DNA of 64,000 nucleotides, from positions 33,133,801 through 33,197,800 of the forward strand of contig JAWZYU010000019.1 in the NCBI GenBank assembly GCA_038380435.1, given 5' to 3'. Source of the stretch: Ryuthela nishihirai. Taxonomy: Eukaryota; Arthropoda; Arachnida; Araneae; Heptathelidae. Position 1 is the stretch's first letter; each line of letters starts with the position of its first letter. The position numbers and the translations under genes are program-made. Below, piece after piece: positions 1 through 9,845 of the stretch. The notes beneath the pieces are model-generated. The model was not told where the DNA came from. It saw only the letters and a program-made list of their open reading frames with translations, and did not search any database.

Positions 1-124
1 TTTACAAATATATTTATCAATAGGTTGTTAAATTAATTTAAAATTAATTTTCTGTCTGTTATAAAGATAAATCTTTTGAATCTGAATATAGCATTTGTAA
101 TTAACAATTTTTTTATTAATAATA

Positions 125-222
125 TAATTGTCTTTCTGCTGGTCTCGCCTCCTCATAGATCTTCTACTGTGACAAGCAGCTGCTTGAGAAGGCATTTATT
201 TTTTATTTTTTATTTATAATTA
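125..222 (+). mobile_element. SINE-B 3' fragment
   Basis: The stretch resembles the distal half of SINE-B: a pyrimidine-rich part with GGTCTCGCCTCCTCATAGA, then CAAGCAGCTGCTTGAGAAGG and a T/A-rich tail. The tRNA-like head and the middle CTGACAGGCTCCTGTCAGAC segment are missing, so this is a 5'-truncated, internally deleted copy. Bases 1-124 before it are AT-rich and hold nothing I recognise. Confidence 0.6.
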
Positions 223-499
223 TCGAAAAACAATTACTAAAATTCTCCAAAAACTGCTGAGACTCTCCCACATAACTAGAAATGTAGCATTCCACAATTT
301 TTCCTCTATGTAGAAATTTTCGTACAAACTCAACTAATAAGCGCAGAAATTCAGGTCGAGTTTAAAAATGCTTTGTTGTTATTATTATTGTTATTATATT
401 TCCCCCCTTTTTTCGTATCCCCGCTGCTCACCATAGTCCTCTTTGTTAAGGCAAAGCAGTGCGCATACAGACATATCATGCAAATGAGTGCAAATTAAA

Positions 500-720
500 G
501 GGTGTAGTGATCTTAACAGCTGTTTATCTTACTGGGAGCGCGCATGCGTACACCGGAGGAACGCGCGCAGGCACACGCAACGCGAGCTACGCGGTTCACG
601 CAGGTGCACGCACGCACACGAGTCGCATTCCGAAATCTCCTCCAGAGATCGCGTTTCGCGCTGACATAATAAGAGTACGGAATGTCCCAAGTTTTTGTTC
701 GTAATGGCGACCTGGCTTGT
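500..720. promoter_or_regulatory. CpG-rich block, possible promoter
   Basis: This block is unusually rich in CG dinucleotides for the window, for example GAGCGCGCATGCGTACACCG near 537-556 followed by runs of CGCG, ACGC and CACG. GCGCATGCG matches the core of an NRF1-type palindromic binding site. A pyrimidine-rich, gene-like stretch follows (757-1203, open in one frame but low in complexity, with no domain). A promoter or 5' exon is possible but no gene body is visible, so this rests on base composition and one motif only. Confidence 0.25.
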
Positions 721-756
721 GCCATCTTTGTTTAGCGAGCTTAATTACAAAAGGAA

Positions 757-1203
757 ATGGGCAGGTTTTGCGCTTGGGCGTTGCTAACTTCTGTTCGACC
801 TCATGAAAGGATCTTCTTGAAAATACGTGGGTTTCAAGACTCCAGCTTCGCTGTACAAGTCGAGAGGGTATTCAGGTCTCATCCGAAGAACAGAAGAAGA
901 AGGAACTGGATAGCGACTTCTTTATTTCACTTCCCCCTCTTTCTCCATCATCCACCCCCACCTGCAACGTCTTTCCTTCATCTCTCTCTCTCTTACTCCC
1001 CTCCCTCCACGAGCCAGCATATTTTCTTTTTCTCCTCCCAGGCTCCATTGAAGGGAAGGAAATGGCCACGTGCGACATCCCAGCCTCTATTGTTCCGAGG
1101 TCAGTTTTTTGATCGTGCAGAGTCGTACAAAGCGTCTGTAAGTGATGAAGAATCTGAGGATAGAGAAAAAGCAAAAAAAAATGCAGCGTGGTTCAATGTT
1201 TAA
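757..1203 (+). other. 148-codon open frame of doubtful coding value
   Basis: The frame opens with ATG and stays open for 148 codons. The product is dominated by a low-complexity Pro/Ser/His/Phe stretch (residues about 55-95) encoded by CT-rich DNA, then an acidic/basic tail with DEESEDREKAKKN. I recognise no domain, signal peptide or membrane segment. The opposite strand is also open for 100 codons over the same CT-rich tract, which suggests composition rather than selection. It lies just downstream of the CpG-rich block, so a transcribed leader exon cannot be excluded. Confidence 0.15.
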
Positions 1204-1247
1204 GAATGAAACAAGAACCAAATAATAAGAGCTCTGATACATATGTA

Positions 1248-1800
1248 CACAGTGCGTCTGAAAAGTAATGAGACAAAAGTTCTAAAGCAAATGTTCAGAG
1301 AAGCAATTTATTATGAAAATCATTCAAAATAGTCACGGTGGTTACTCTATGTACTTGTTACATCTCTCTTTTAATCGTTGAAACATTCTTAAAATTCCTC
1401 CAAAGTTATTTTTCCTTGAGATGGTTGGTCACGACCTTTTTGAATGTTTTGAATGGTAAAAAATTGTTTCCCTTTCAGCTACATTTTTAACTTCAGGAAA
1501 AGAAAGAAGTCAGCCGCAGCAAAATCTATCGAATGAGGAGGCTCACTCCGTTCGCAAAAAAGGGGTACTGAGTTGATCTTACTACTCCTTTTTTTTGCGA
1601 AAGAAATCTTCGAACAATTAACCCATCCAAGAGAATGTGATCGACAATTTCAAGAAGATAATTTTTGAGGAATTGCAAGAATACTTTCAACGATTAAAAG
1701 AGAACTGTAATAAATGTATAGAATCCCATAGTAAAATATTTTTTTCTATAGTAAATTAATTTTCTCTCTTTTTTATAATTTTTGTCTCATTACATGCCAT
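1248..1800. mobile_element. Folded-back mariner remnant
   Basis: On the minus strand, 1355-1560 decodes in broken frames to the C-terminal part of a mariner transposase, including MFQRLKERCNKYIE before a stop. On the plus strand, 1655-1725 decodes to a second version of the same end, EELQEYFQRLKENCNKCIE. Both sides run outward into a shared terminal motif (GTAATGAGACAAAA on the left and its complement on the right). Two 3' ends therefore face outward in inverted orientation around a short middle, with no 5' half of the gene. The central catalytic region is absent and the element cannot encode transposase. Confidence 0.6.
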
Positions 1801-2055
1801 TACATGCTCAGTACTTATACGTACTAGGTATGTAACAGTAGTAAATTTTATTCCCCATAATAAACGCTCTATTCCTTTGCAGTGCATGAGTTGGAATGTT
1901 TCTTACCTAATCGATGTATTAAGTCTGTTTTTTTTTTATCGTGTGTCTGTATTAGATTGTTTATTATTCAATCAATATTTTTTTTCTATAAATTTTTTAA
2001 GCCTGAGAGAAAGGTCTAATAATTTTTTCAGCGTAGTAGTCAGGCTATTTATTAT
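1801..2055. other. AT-rich stretch, no feature seen
   Basis: T-rich DNA with poly-T runs. A short open frame on the plus strand (from 1877) continues into the following SINE and has no recognisable domain. I see nothing else here. Confidence 0.5.
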
Positions 2056-2440
2056 GTTGGGTTGTGTTGTTTCACCTCTGAGAGTACCTTTTGGCACACA
2101 ATGGCTAAAATGCCAGGTCACAAGGACCCCGAGAGCTCAGAGAAGGTTGGGGGAGCGTACCCACTGGAACAGGCGAATCTCCAAGTTCTACAGTTAGGAG
2201 ACAGATGGTAGCCTCCTATCAAGACCATCCAGTGTATTCTTTAACGTGCACAAGGTATGACTCTTCTGCACATCCGCCACGGCTTAACGTGCCATCTGAC
2301 GGATGTTAGCCTTTCCAAGCCCATCAGTGTCCCCTACTAACCGGGGCAGGTTGGAGAGTTTCACGAAGATATATCCCAATGTTGACCCAGCTGCAACTCG
2401 AACTTGGGAACTGTAGATTGTGAGCCTAGCTCCCTATCGG
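2056..2440 (-). mobile_element. SINE-A, diverged copy
   Basis: It starts with GGGTTGTGTTGTTTCACCTCTGAG, the complement of the SINE-A tail, and runs through the family's body (CAGAGAAGGTTGGGGGAG, TTTAACGTGCACAAGG, CATCTGACGGATG) to a decayed tRNA-like head near 2400-2440. There are many substitutions and small indels, so it is an old copy. It abuts a second copy in the opposite orientation, head to head. Confidence 0.85.
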
Positions 2441-2612
2441 CCAGATTCAAATCCCACCTGTGACAGCGTTGAGATTTATCTGCGCTAAACCTCCTCCCTG
2501 CCCTCGGTCAGAAAAGGGATACCGATGGACTTGAATAGGACGCCTTCTTCGGATTGGAAGTGAAGCCGTGGTCCCATGTGCGGAAGAGACATACCCTGTG
2601 GACGTTGTCCAC
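2441..2612 (+). mobile_element. SINE-A head-side fragment
   Basis: The box-B region (CCAGATTCAAATCCCACC), the adjacent ATTTATCTGCGC and the GGGATACCGATGGACTTG stretch are recognisable. The 3' half after ACCCTGTGGACGTT is missing. It meets the preceding minus-strand copy head to head. From 2613 to 2995 the DNA is AT-rich and I recognise nothing. Confidence 0.75.
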
Positions 2613-2995
2613 TTGGTTCTCGCGATGTTTACTAATCATTTTTCTAAGCTGTTTTTTACGCAATTAATATATTAGATCTATTAATTTTCTCCAGCATGTT
2701 TGTGTTTGGCTATTTCTAACACTTAATTTTCTGTTATTCAATGGCTGTGTTAGCTTTAGACGTTTCCAAATAATTGTGCTATTAATCACTAAGATCTATC
2801 AATTTTTTTGTTTGTTTTGTTAGGCTATTTGCTACTATATGGTTATGTAAAAAATATTATTTTTATAAGTTGTGATTGGGTTGCGCTGATTTTGGAGAAT
2901 TGTAGATCTGTTTTTATCGTGTTAAGTGTCAACGATGTGAATTATGTTAGGCAATGAAAATGCAAAAGAATTTTCATAGAAACTAGTGTAGTATT

Positions 2996-3265
2996 TGGTT
3001 GGGTAGGTTATCTCTGAGTGGTACTTTTGTGCAGCCCATTGTCAAAATGGTCCAGTTACAACGACCCAAGAATCACAGAATGCTGAGTGAGGGAGCCATC
3101 CAACAGCTGTTAGGAATAGTATGGAAGCCTCCCATTAAGTCCATCCATCAGTCCTTTAATGTTCATAGGGTATGGCTCTCCAACACACGGAACCAAGTCT
3201 TAACGTCCCATCCTACGGACGGTGGGTTTTTCAGGCTCAACAGTTCTCCTTTCTAACCGAAGGCT
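2996..3265 (-). mobile_element. SINE-A, partial diverged copy
   Basis: Complement of the SINE-A tail and middle: GTTATCTCTGAGTGGTACTT, TTAATGTTCATAGGG, CCATCCTACGGACGGTGGG. The tRNA-like head is lost. Directly followed by another minus-strand tail. Confidence 0.8.
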
Positions 3266-3451
3266 AGGCTGGGTTGTTTTATTTACGAGAGCCTTACTTG
3301 AACACGTTAAGCTAAATGGCCAGTCACAGGGTCTCAAAAATGGTTTGGGAAGGAAATACACTGGACGCTGTTAGGAGACAGATGGACCTCTCGTCAAGGC
3401 CATTCATCGCGTTTTCTAACGTGCACAAGATATGCTCTCCTGCATATGGAA
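3266..3451 (-). mobile_element. SINE-A 3' fragment
   Basis: Begins with GGGTTGTTTTATTTACGAGAG (tail complement) and continues through GGAGACAGATGGACCTCTCG to TGCACAAGATATGCTCTCCTG. Stops before the head. It lies head to head with the plus-strand copy that follows. Confidence 0.75.
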
Positions 3452-3454
3452 AGT

Positions 3455-3551
3455 GGGTGGTTGGCTCAGTGGGTAGCGCATCAGGCTCGTGATCTGCAGT
3501 TCCCAGATTCGAGTTTCAATTGTACCAGTGTTGAGATTTATCTCTGTTAAC

Positions 3552-3582
<31 letters not shown>

Positions 3583-3872
3583 ACATCCACACATCCAAAC
3601 CACTACCACCACTCTACCCTCTGGCAGAAAGGGGGGACACCGATGGCCTTGTAAAGGTCACCGTCCGTCGGATGGGATGCAAATCCGGGCATCTTATGCA
3701 GATGAGCCATATTCTATGCACGTTAAAGAACATCCTAAATAGCCTTAACAAGAGGCTCAGATTTGTCTCTTAACTGCTGTCCAGTGGGTCCCCTTCTCTC
3801 CACCTTCCTTGGTCCTTGGAGTTCTTGTCACCTGATCATTTAGCCCATTATGTTGAAAAGTGCCGCTCACAT
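3455..3872 (+). mobile_element. SINE-A with C-run and CA microsatellite
   Basis: Full-length layout from GGTTGGCTCAGTGGGTAGCGC (box A) and GATTCGAGTTTC (box B) to GTGCCGCTCAC near the 3' end. A long C run followed by (CA)n lies at about 3549-3590, replacing the usual CCCCGCCCTGCC stretch. This is a plausible in-place expansion of the C-rich segment. Confidence 0.85.
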
Positions 3873-4044
3873 TATGTTGAAAATCGCAATCAGCTACATA
3901 TCTAATACAATGAGCATTAAAGTTTACTATTTTTAAAATTACGAGATACTCGAAAGTTAGAAAAAATAGCCAGGGAGTTCACTGCTTTGAAAATCTCCCC
4001 ATTTCATTTAATATTAAACAGATAACTTCCACTAGGGTCATGGT

Positions 4045-4485
4045 TGGATTGACTGTTTGACTTCTGAGAGGCACTGTTTTTGCACGCAATGGGCTAAATG
4101 GACAGATCACAACTCAAGGTCATGCATGGTTGATTCAGCCGACAGTGCTGAAGACTCATATTCTGAAATCCTCAGTTCGCGTGTTAACTGTGCTGACTCG
4201 CTCTGCGTCGATAAGAAGGGAGTTATCAATGGGCTTGGAAAAGCTGCCTTCTTTAAGATGAGACGTTAAGCCGTGGCCGATGTGCAAGACCATATTCTAT
4301 GTAGAACATATGCCCAGGTTCTTTCCTTCTCTAATCTTCTCTGGAGGTGGTAATAGTGATGGGGGCGGGGGGGGGGGGTCAGTCGGTAGCACACAAGGCT
4401 TGTAATATCCAGTTCCCAGGTTCAAGTTCCATTTACGCCAGTGTTGAGATTTCTCTCCCCAAAACACTCCGCTGTGCCCTCTGCT
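4045..4485. mobile_element. Shuffled SINE-A fragments
   Basis: Three pieces lie close together. 4045-4130 is a minus-strand tail (GACTTCTGAGAGGCACTG, CAATGGGCTAAATGGACAG). 4190-4320 is a plus-strand middle (ATGGGCTTGGAAAAGCTGCC, GAGACGTTAAGCCGTGGCC). 4358-4485 is a plus-strand head with a G run, AGTCGGTAGCACAC and GGTTCAAGTTCC. The mixed orientations point to several insertions followed by deletion. Confidence 0.7.
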
Positions 4486-4487
4486 TT

Positions 4488-4680
4488 CATTTCTAAAGTA
4501 AAAGTATTTAATATTTCGAAAAAATAATCATAAAGGCAAAATTCCTGCTTCCCTAGACAAAGGTAACGAAGGTTACATTTTTCAGCTTTTAATTAATAAG
4601 TGAATAAATCTCTTTTGCAGCACTAAAAGTTGTTTAAAATTGTTGAAATACATCTCCCAAGATATTATGCCATATGTCGA
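4488..4680 (-). pseudogene. Non-LTR RT C-terminal fragment
   Basis: The reverse complement closely matches the plus-strand LINE remnant at 6351-6560, including the ATATGGCATAATATCTTG and GCTGCAAAAGAGATTTATT stretches. It therefore derives from the same LINE family, covering the region after the reverse-transcriptase thumb. It is short, and ends at the SINE-A cluster on the right. Family placement beyond non-LTR (jockey/CR1-like) is not resolved. Confidence 0.65.
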
Positions 4681-4744
4681 TGGCTTACATCCATACATAT
4701 ACATAGCATTACATCCATGATATGTGTCAATGTCTTACATACAT

Positions 4745-5605
4745 CGATGGTCTTGGAAAGTCTACGGTCCGTCGGATGGGACGTTAAGCAATGTAGCGGT
4801 GTGCCGGAGAGCCCAGGACGGGGGTGGCTCAGTCGGTAGCGCGCCAGACTCGTAATCTGCAGTTCCCAGGTTCGAGTCCCAGCTGGGTCAGCATTGAGAT
4901 TTATCTCCGCAAAATTCCCCGCCTGTTCACGGTCAGTAGGGGACACCGATGGGCTTGGAAAGACCGCTGTCCGTCGGATGGGACGTTAAGCATTGGAGCG
5001 GTGTGCCGGAGAGCGAGGACGGGGGTGGCTCAGTCGGTAGCCCGTCAGGCTCGTAATCTGCAGTTCCCAGGTTCGAGTCCCAGCTGGGTCAGCATTGAGA
5101 TTTATCTCCGCAAAATTCCCCGCCTGTTCACGGTCAGTAGGGGACACCGATGGGCTTGGAAAGACCGCTGTCCGTCGGATGGAACGTTAAGCATTGGAGC
5201 GGTGTGCCGGAGAGCCGAGGACGGGGGTGGCTCAGTCGGTAGCGCGCCAGGCTCGTAATCTACAGTTCCCAGGTTCGAGTCCCAGCTGGGTCAGCATTGA
5301 GATTTATCTCCGCAAAATTCCCCGCCTGTTCACGGTCAGTAGGGGACACCGATGGGCTTGGAAAGGCCGCTGTCCGTCGGATGGGACGTTAAGCCTTGGC
5401 TCCGTGTGCGGGAGAGAGCCATACCTTGTGCACGTTAAAGAACACGCTGGATGGCCTTGACGGGAGGCTACCACCTGTCTCCCAACAGCTGTTCTAGTGG
5501 GTCCCCTTCCCCAAGCCTGCTCTGAGCCTTCGGGGTCCATGTGACCTGGCCATTTAGCCCATGGTGTGTAAAAAAAGTGCCGCTCAGAGGTAAAACAACC
5601 CAACC
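4745..5605 (+). mobile_element. SINE-A with head region in tandem triplicate
   Basis: The segment containing the tRNA-like head and the following 130 bases occurs three times in direct tandem. GACGGGGGTGGCTCAGTCGG starts at 4818, 5018 and 5220, a period of 200-202 bp. Only the last copy continues through the full 3' body to AGAGGTAAAACAACCCAACC near 5600. The three heads are almost identical to each other. Head duplication by unequal crossing-over or by template switching during reverse transcription would both fit. The open frames here are translations of this repeat. Confidence 0.9.
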
Positions 5606-5868
5606 CAGCCGGAGAGTCGTACTCTGGTGCAAGTTAAAGAACACCACTTGAATGGCCTTGACGGAAGGCTACCATCTGTCTCCTAACAACTCTGTAGTGG
5701 GTCCTTTTTCCCCAGCCTTCTCTGAGCCCTCGGATTTTTTGTGAATTAGGCAAAATAGAGTGCCGCTCATCACCAACACGTCTCGGAAGCTCTAGGGTCT
5801 TTGTGACCTGGTTATTTAGTCCACTGTGCGTAAAAAAAGGTCGCTCAAGAGTAAATTAACCCACAGAT
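5606..5868 (+). mobile_element. Extra SINE-A 3' ends
   Basis: Two more 3' portions follow the tandem trimer in the same orientation: 5606-5770 (from GGAGAGTCGTACTCTGG to GTGCCGCTCATCACC) and 5776-5868 (CTAGGGTCTTTGTGACCTGG to AGAGTAAATTAACCCAC). They are more diverged than the trimer and lack heads. Confidence 0.75.
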
Positions 5869-6230
5869 TAATCAGGTAACACCGATAGATGACTGAACCC
5901 CACTGGTTTCAACGCCATCGTAATTTTTGCAGTGGGTAGTAATTTTAATTTTCCTGACATAAATAATTCTATTACAGATATTTTCCACCGCAATAAATTG
6001 AATATCATGATACAAATTGTTCACCAAAAAGTCACTCTAATTATCTTCAAATTTCTTTTGTGTCGTCAGTGGCATATTTAGGTATTTCGATTGACGCATG
6101 CCTAACTTGCAACGAGCATGTAACATGGGTTAAAAGGAAGGTCATCCGCAATTTAGCCTGTTTATATCTAGTATTAGTTCATTTAAATTAAAGTGTACAC
6201 TATATTATGCATTAATCCGTTCTCAATTAA

Positions 6231-6345
6231 ATAAAAAAATAATAATAAATACCCCTCAAGCAGCTGCTTGCCACAGAGGTCTGACAGGAGCCTGTCAGTT
6301 TATATGCCAGAGTAGAAGGTCTGTGAGGATGGCAGGACCTCAGCA
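6231..6345 (-). mobile_element. SINE-B inserted in the LINE, 11-bp TSD
   Basis: The copy lacks the tRNA-like head and runs from the A/T tail complement through CAAGCAGCTGCTTGCC and CTGACAGGAGCCTGTCAG to GGCAGGACCTCAGC. TTCTCAATTAA is present at 6220-6230 and again at 6346-6356, a perfect 11-bp target-site duplication. This shows a 5'-truncated retrotransposition event into the LINE. Confidence 0.9.
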
Positions 6346-6671
6346 TTCTCAATTAACATATGGCATAATATCTTGAGAGAGGGAGTATGTATTTCAATAA
6401 TTTTAAACAACTTTTAGTGCTGCAAAAGAGATTTATTTGCTTATTAACTAAAAGCCCAAAAATGCAACATTCGTTACCTTTGTTTCGGGAAGCAGGAATT
6501 TTGCCTTTACAATACAATTATTTTTTCGAAATTACTAAATATTTTTACTTTAGAAATGAAAGCATTTAAAACGGATACGAATAATTACCAGTTACGATGG
6601 GATAAATTAATAAATTACGAAATTCGTGCATTACATAAGGAAATTTTTAGGCACTATTCTCTGTACTTATT

Positions 6672-6865
6672 GCCGTCCCGTGACCGAGTGGTTCGCGCTT
6701 GGTTACCGATCAAAAGAACCTGGGTTCGAGCCCCGGGTAAGGCATGGATATTCATGTACGGGACATCCTTACAGACCTTTTATTATGGTATATGTATAAA
6801 CTGACAGGCTCCTGTCAGACTTCTGTGGCAAGCAGCTGCTTGAGTGGGTATTTATTTATTTTATT
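6672..6865 (+). mobile_element. SINE-B, near full length
   Basis: The tRNA-like head GTCCCGTGACCGAGTGGTTC (box A) and GGGTTCGAGCCCCGGGTAAG (box B) is followed by the family body with ACTGACAGGCTCCTGTCAGA, CAAGCAGCTGCTTGAG and a TATTTATTTATTTTATT tail. It interrupts the LINE coding remnant. The head is tRNA-like but belongs to a dispersed repeat, so I do not call a tRNA gene. Confidence 0.9.
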
Positions 6866-6980
6866 CTTTATGTTTAGCATCGAAATTCATCTCCTCTCTC
6901 CCAGTCAACATGAAAAATATCTCGAATTATCATTTTATAGTTCTAAAGAATTGCATTTTGAAATTTGATGATGTGGAAAC

Positions 6981-8312
6981 TTTTTTGCATTGATTTGCTA
7001 GAAATGTTTATATGTAACACAGATAATGAACTCTCGCTTCCTTTTCGAATATCACGCTTTCTGTATTACTAGAAATTTTCTGCATTTTTTTGTTTCGAGT
7101 TGCTTTCGTTTTTTGTGTCAATTTTTGTCTCAATGAGAAGACTGATGTTTTCAATTTAAATTGCTTCTGTATGGAGATCTCACAAACGAGTCCGCTCTAT
7201 GCACTACGAATTACTACTATGTGAGATCTCGAAAGCATTTTGTATACTGTTCAACATTATCTGAAATAAAAATTAGCTATCTAACTTCCAGAGTGTGGAC
7301 GTCTTCCTTTGAAGCCATTCCTTGCTTTGCAATTCCGTCTCTGACTAGTTATTTCTGTTTCCTTCATTGCCGTTCATTTTACTCGAATTGCTTTGATCAT
7401 ATTTGTGGATATGCCTGTCGACAGCACTCCTCATTGCGACGTGTAATTTTGTCAGAATACTTCATTTAACTGCACGCTAACGTTTTCCATAAAGTTCCAT
7501 CCTGTCTGGGAATGATCTGAGCGGGAGGAGAGAAGGATCTTTGAGAAATTGAGAATGCTAGTAACGGTAATAAATACAAAAATTATAAAACTTTTGTATA
7601 TTTAATGCATTTTTCAATAACAATTTTTTGAAGACTTCTAAAACAGAAAAGGAAATGTTTTACTGCAATGGAAATCTAGTCTCGTGCCCCTCCCCCCTAC
7701 TATTTTTTTTTGTTGATCCTGCCCTACAGTATCCGATCATGAAAGGTAAATGATTGTTTCCATTGTTATACATGCATGTTTATTGACTTTTCTTCTGTTT
7801 ATTCTTTTGCATTTAATTACAGGATCAAAACAAATGGTTTCTATTTCGGATTCGGGAAAGAAATATTTGTTCTGGGGGGTTGGGAATTACGTTCAAGGTA
7901 GTGAGCACACTAAATAAAAGAGCCGGAAGTGTAGCGTCATTAGGAGTGTGGCGAAAACTCTTAGAACAGCATTAGTTGGGCCGCATCTCCACAGGAGCGC
8001 TGATATCGCTTTTGGATTATAATTGAAGTGCATATAGGGGGGCGATCGCGTTTTTCGGGGGGGGAGGGTGTTACGTCTCTGTAGATGTAGTCGTAAAGCG
8101 TAAAATGAATCCGTTTTATAATGTATTTAACAGCTATACATACTGGCTTAAGTTTATTAAAACTAATATACACTTTCTATCGCCTATTTATTGAAATAAA
8201 TTCTTTAACTAATTTTAAAATTAGAGATATATAAAATAAATCGATAAGAAATGTTTTGTGCAATTTTAAAATTTTAAAATTGCAAATGCATAAAATGTAA
8301 TCAAATGACAAC
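6981..8312. other. Mostly unannotated DNA with a family D repeat
   Basis: No gene recognised. 7585-7735 is an inverted copy of dispersed family D (GGAAATGTTTTACTGCAATG next to a C-rich block), also seen at 13220-13415, 28080-28320 and 32935-33125. A G-run block lies near 8035-8070. Short open frames here have no recognisable domains. Confidence 0.5.
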
Positions 8313-8532
8313 GTAAAACCTTGGCTCTGGTATGCGGAAGAGCCATCCATACCTTGTGCATCTTAAAGAACACGCTGGGTGACCTTGAAGGGTGGTTACC
8401 ATTTGTCTCCTAATACTATCTACTATCTAGTGGATCCAAATACCAAATCTCCTCTGAGCACTTGTGACTTGGCTATTTTAGCTAATTATATGCAAAAGAA
8501 AAATGCCACTCACAGCTAAATCAACACACTGT
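8313..8532 (+). mobile_element. SINE-A, 5'-truncated
   Basis: It starts at the equivalent of TAAGCCTTGGCTCTGG and runs through GTGCATCTTAAAGAACACGC and CTTGTGACTTGGCTATTTTA to a decayed AGCTAAATCAACACAC tail. The tRNA-like head is absent. Considerably diverged. Confidence 0.8.
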
Positions 8533-8584
8533 TACCACTTTCACTTTCCACCAGTGTAAAGGGTACTTGTTCACCTTATGTATA

Positions 8585-9843
8585 CATTGAAGAGCCAAAA
8601 CATTATGACCACCTGCCTAATATGATGTTGGTCCTCCACATGACGCTAAAACAGCTCTTACCCGGCGAGGTATGGACGCTACAAGATTTCTAAAGATGTC
8701 TTGTGGTATCTGGTACCAACACATTACCAGCAGATCCTTTAACTCTTGTAAGTTACGTGGTTGAGCCGCAGCAGATCGGATATGTTGCTCCAATACAAAC
8801 CACAGATGCTCGATTGGATTGATGTCTGGGGAATTTGGAGGCCAGAGCAATATCGGAAGTCTTCCTCATGTTCCACGAACCATTCTCGAACAATCCGGGC
8901 ATGGTGCATTATACTGCTGAAAGAAGGCACTACTCGAGGGAAATACCATTGCCATGAAAGGATGTACCTGGTCTGCAATGATGTTTAGGTAGGTGGTAGA
9001 CGTCATAGTTTCCTGCACATGAATGACTATTCGAGAATGGTTTATGGAACATGACGAAGACTTCCAGGTATTGCCCTGGCCTCCAAATTTCCCACTGGAC
9101 CCAGAGTTTCCCAGCAGAACATTGCCCAAAGCATTACCCTTTCTCTACCGACTTGTTTTCGCCCCATGGTGCATCCTGTTGCCAATAGTTCCCCAGGTAT
9201 ACGATGCACACGTACTCGGCTGTCCACATGGTGAAACAGGAAACGAGATTTATCGGACCAGACGACCTTCTTCCAATCATTCAAGGTCATGTTTTGATAC
9301 TCACATGCCCATTGTAGTCGTTTTCGACGGTGAACCGAGGTTAGCATGGGCACTCGGAGTTGCCTGCGACTACTTAGCCTGTTTTCAGCAGGGTTCGATG
9401 TACTGTGTGTTGTAACACTTACTCCCGACACCAGCATTCAATTTTCGGGTGCCTCTGTTGGCTCGTATCATAGGGGATAACCTTTGCTCACCTCTAGCAT
9501 CGATGAGCCGTGGTTTGCCCACACCTTGCCTTCAGTTCGTGGTTTTTCCCACCTTGGACACTTTTTCAAGGTACTAACCACGTCTGACCATGAGCACCCC
9601 ACAAGCCTTGCCGTCTCGGAAATGATCTGACCAAGTCATCTGACCATTACACTTTGGCTTTTGTGAAACTCACTTAAATCCACTGCCTTTCCCATCTGAT
9701 GAACAAGAATAACACTGATTAACAGAGCTCAGTATCAGGTATTATTTATACTGTTTCATAACCTTCACACGCACCATCGTTTACCTGCAGTTGCTTCGAT
9801 TTGCATAAAGACGGGCTAGTCATAATGTTTTGGCTCTTCTGTG
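8585..9843 (-). mobile_element. Complete Tc1-like DNA transposon with TA duplication
   Basis: The terminal inverted repeats are clear: GAAGAGCCAAAACATTATGA near the left end and its complement before CTTCTGTG at the right. TA dinucleotides flank both ends (8583-8584 and 9844-9845), as expected for Tc1/mariner insertion. The length of 1,259 bp is typical for the superfamily. A single transposase gene on the minus strand fills the interior but is broken by frameshifts and stops. It lies immediately right of a truncated SINE-A. Confidence 0.95.
8617..9700 (-). pseudogene. Tc1-like transposase, inactivated
   Basis: The open segments overlap in different frames (9437-9042, 9129-8866, 8978-8739, 8850-8617), so several frameshifts are needed to read through. 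The catalytic-domain motifs appear in order: WSDKSRFLFHHVDSRVRVHR with the first Asp, FFQQYNAPC where the family has FQQDNAPCH, and WPPNSPDINPIEHLW with the final Glu (DD34E layout). The second catalytic Asp is replaced by Tyr (TAT on the minus strand at 8913-8911). The product would carry out cut-and-paste transposition in the nucleus if intact. Frameshifts plus the lost catalytic residue mean it cannot. Confidence 0.92.
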
Positions 9844-9845
9844 TA

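Larger units (their letters stand above)
6050..6980 (+). pseudogene. Decayed non-LTR retrotransposon, RT C-terminal region
   Basis: Broken plus-strand frames decode to the end of a reverse transcriptase. AYLGISID near 6070-6095 is followed by HVTWVKRKVIRNLACLY. After a SINE-B insertion come YGII, then VLQKRFICLLTKS and PLFREAGILPLQYNYF (6415-6520), then NNYQLRWDKLINYEIRALHK (6580-6640). Known jockey/CR1-like LINEs have this order after the RT palm (YLG..ID, VKRK, LQKR, LF..L.ILPL). A second SINE-B interrupts at 6672-6865, and a possible C-terminal stretch reads on to a stop near 6970. The palm motifs and the endonuclease are absent, so this is a 5'-truncated relic. Confidence 0.75.

Noticed and set aside
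8761..9415. Plus-strand frames of 75 and 130 codons inside the Tc1 element
   Set aside because: They are antisense to the transposase, whose catalytic motifs are on the minus strand.
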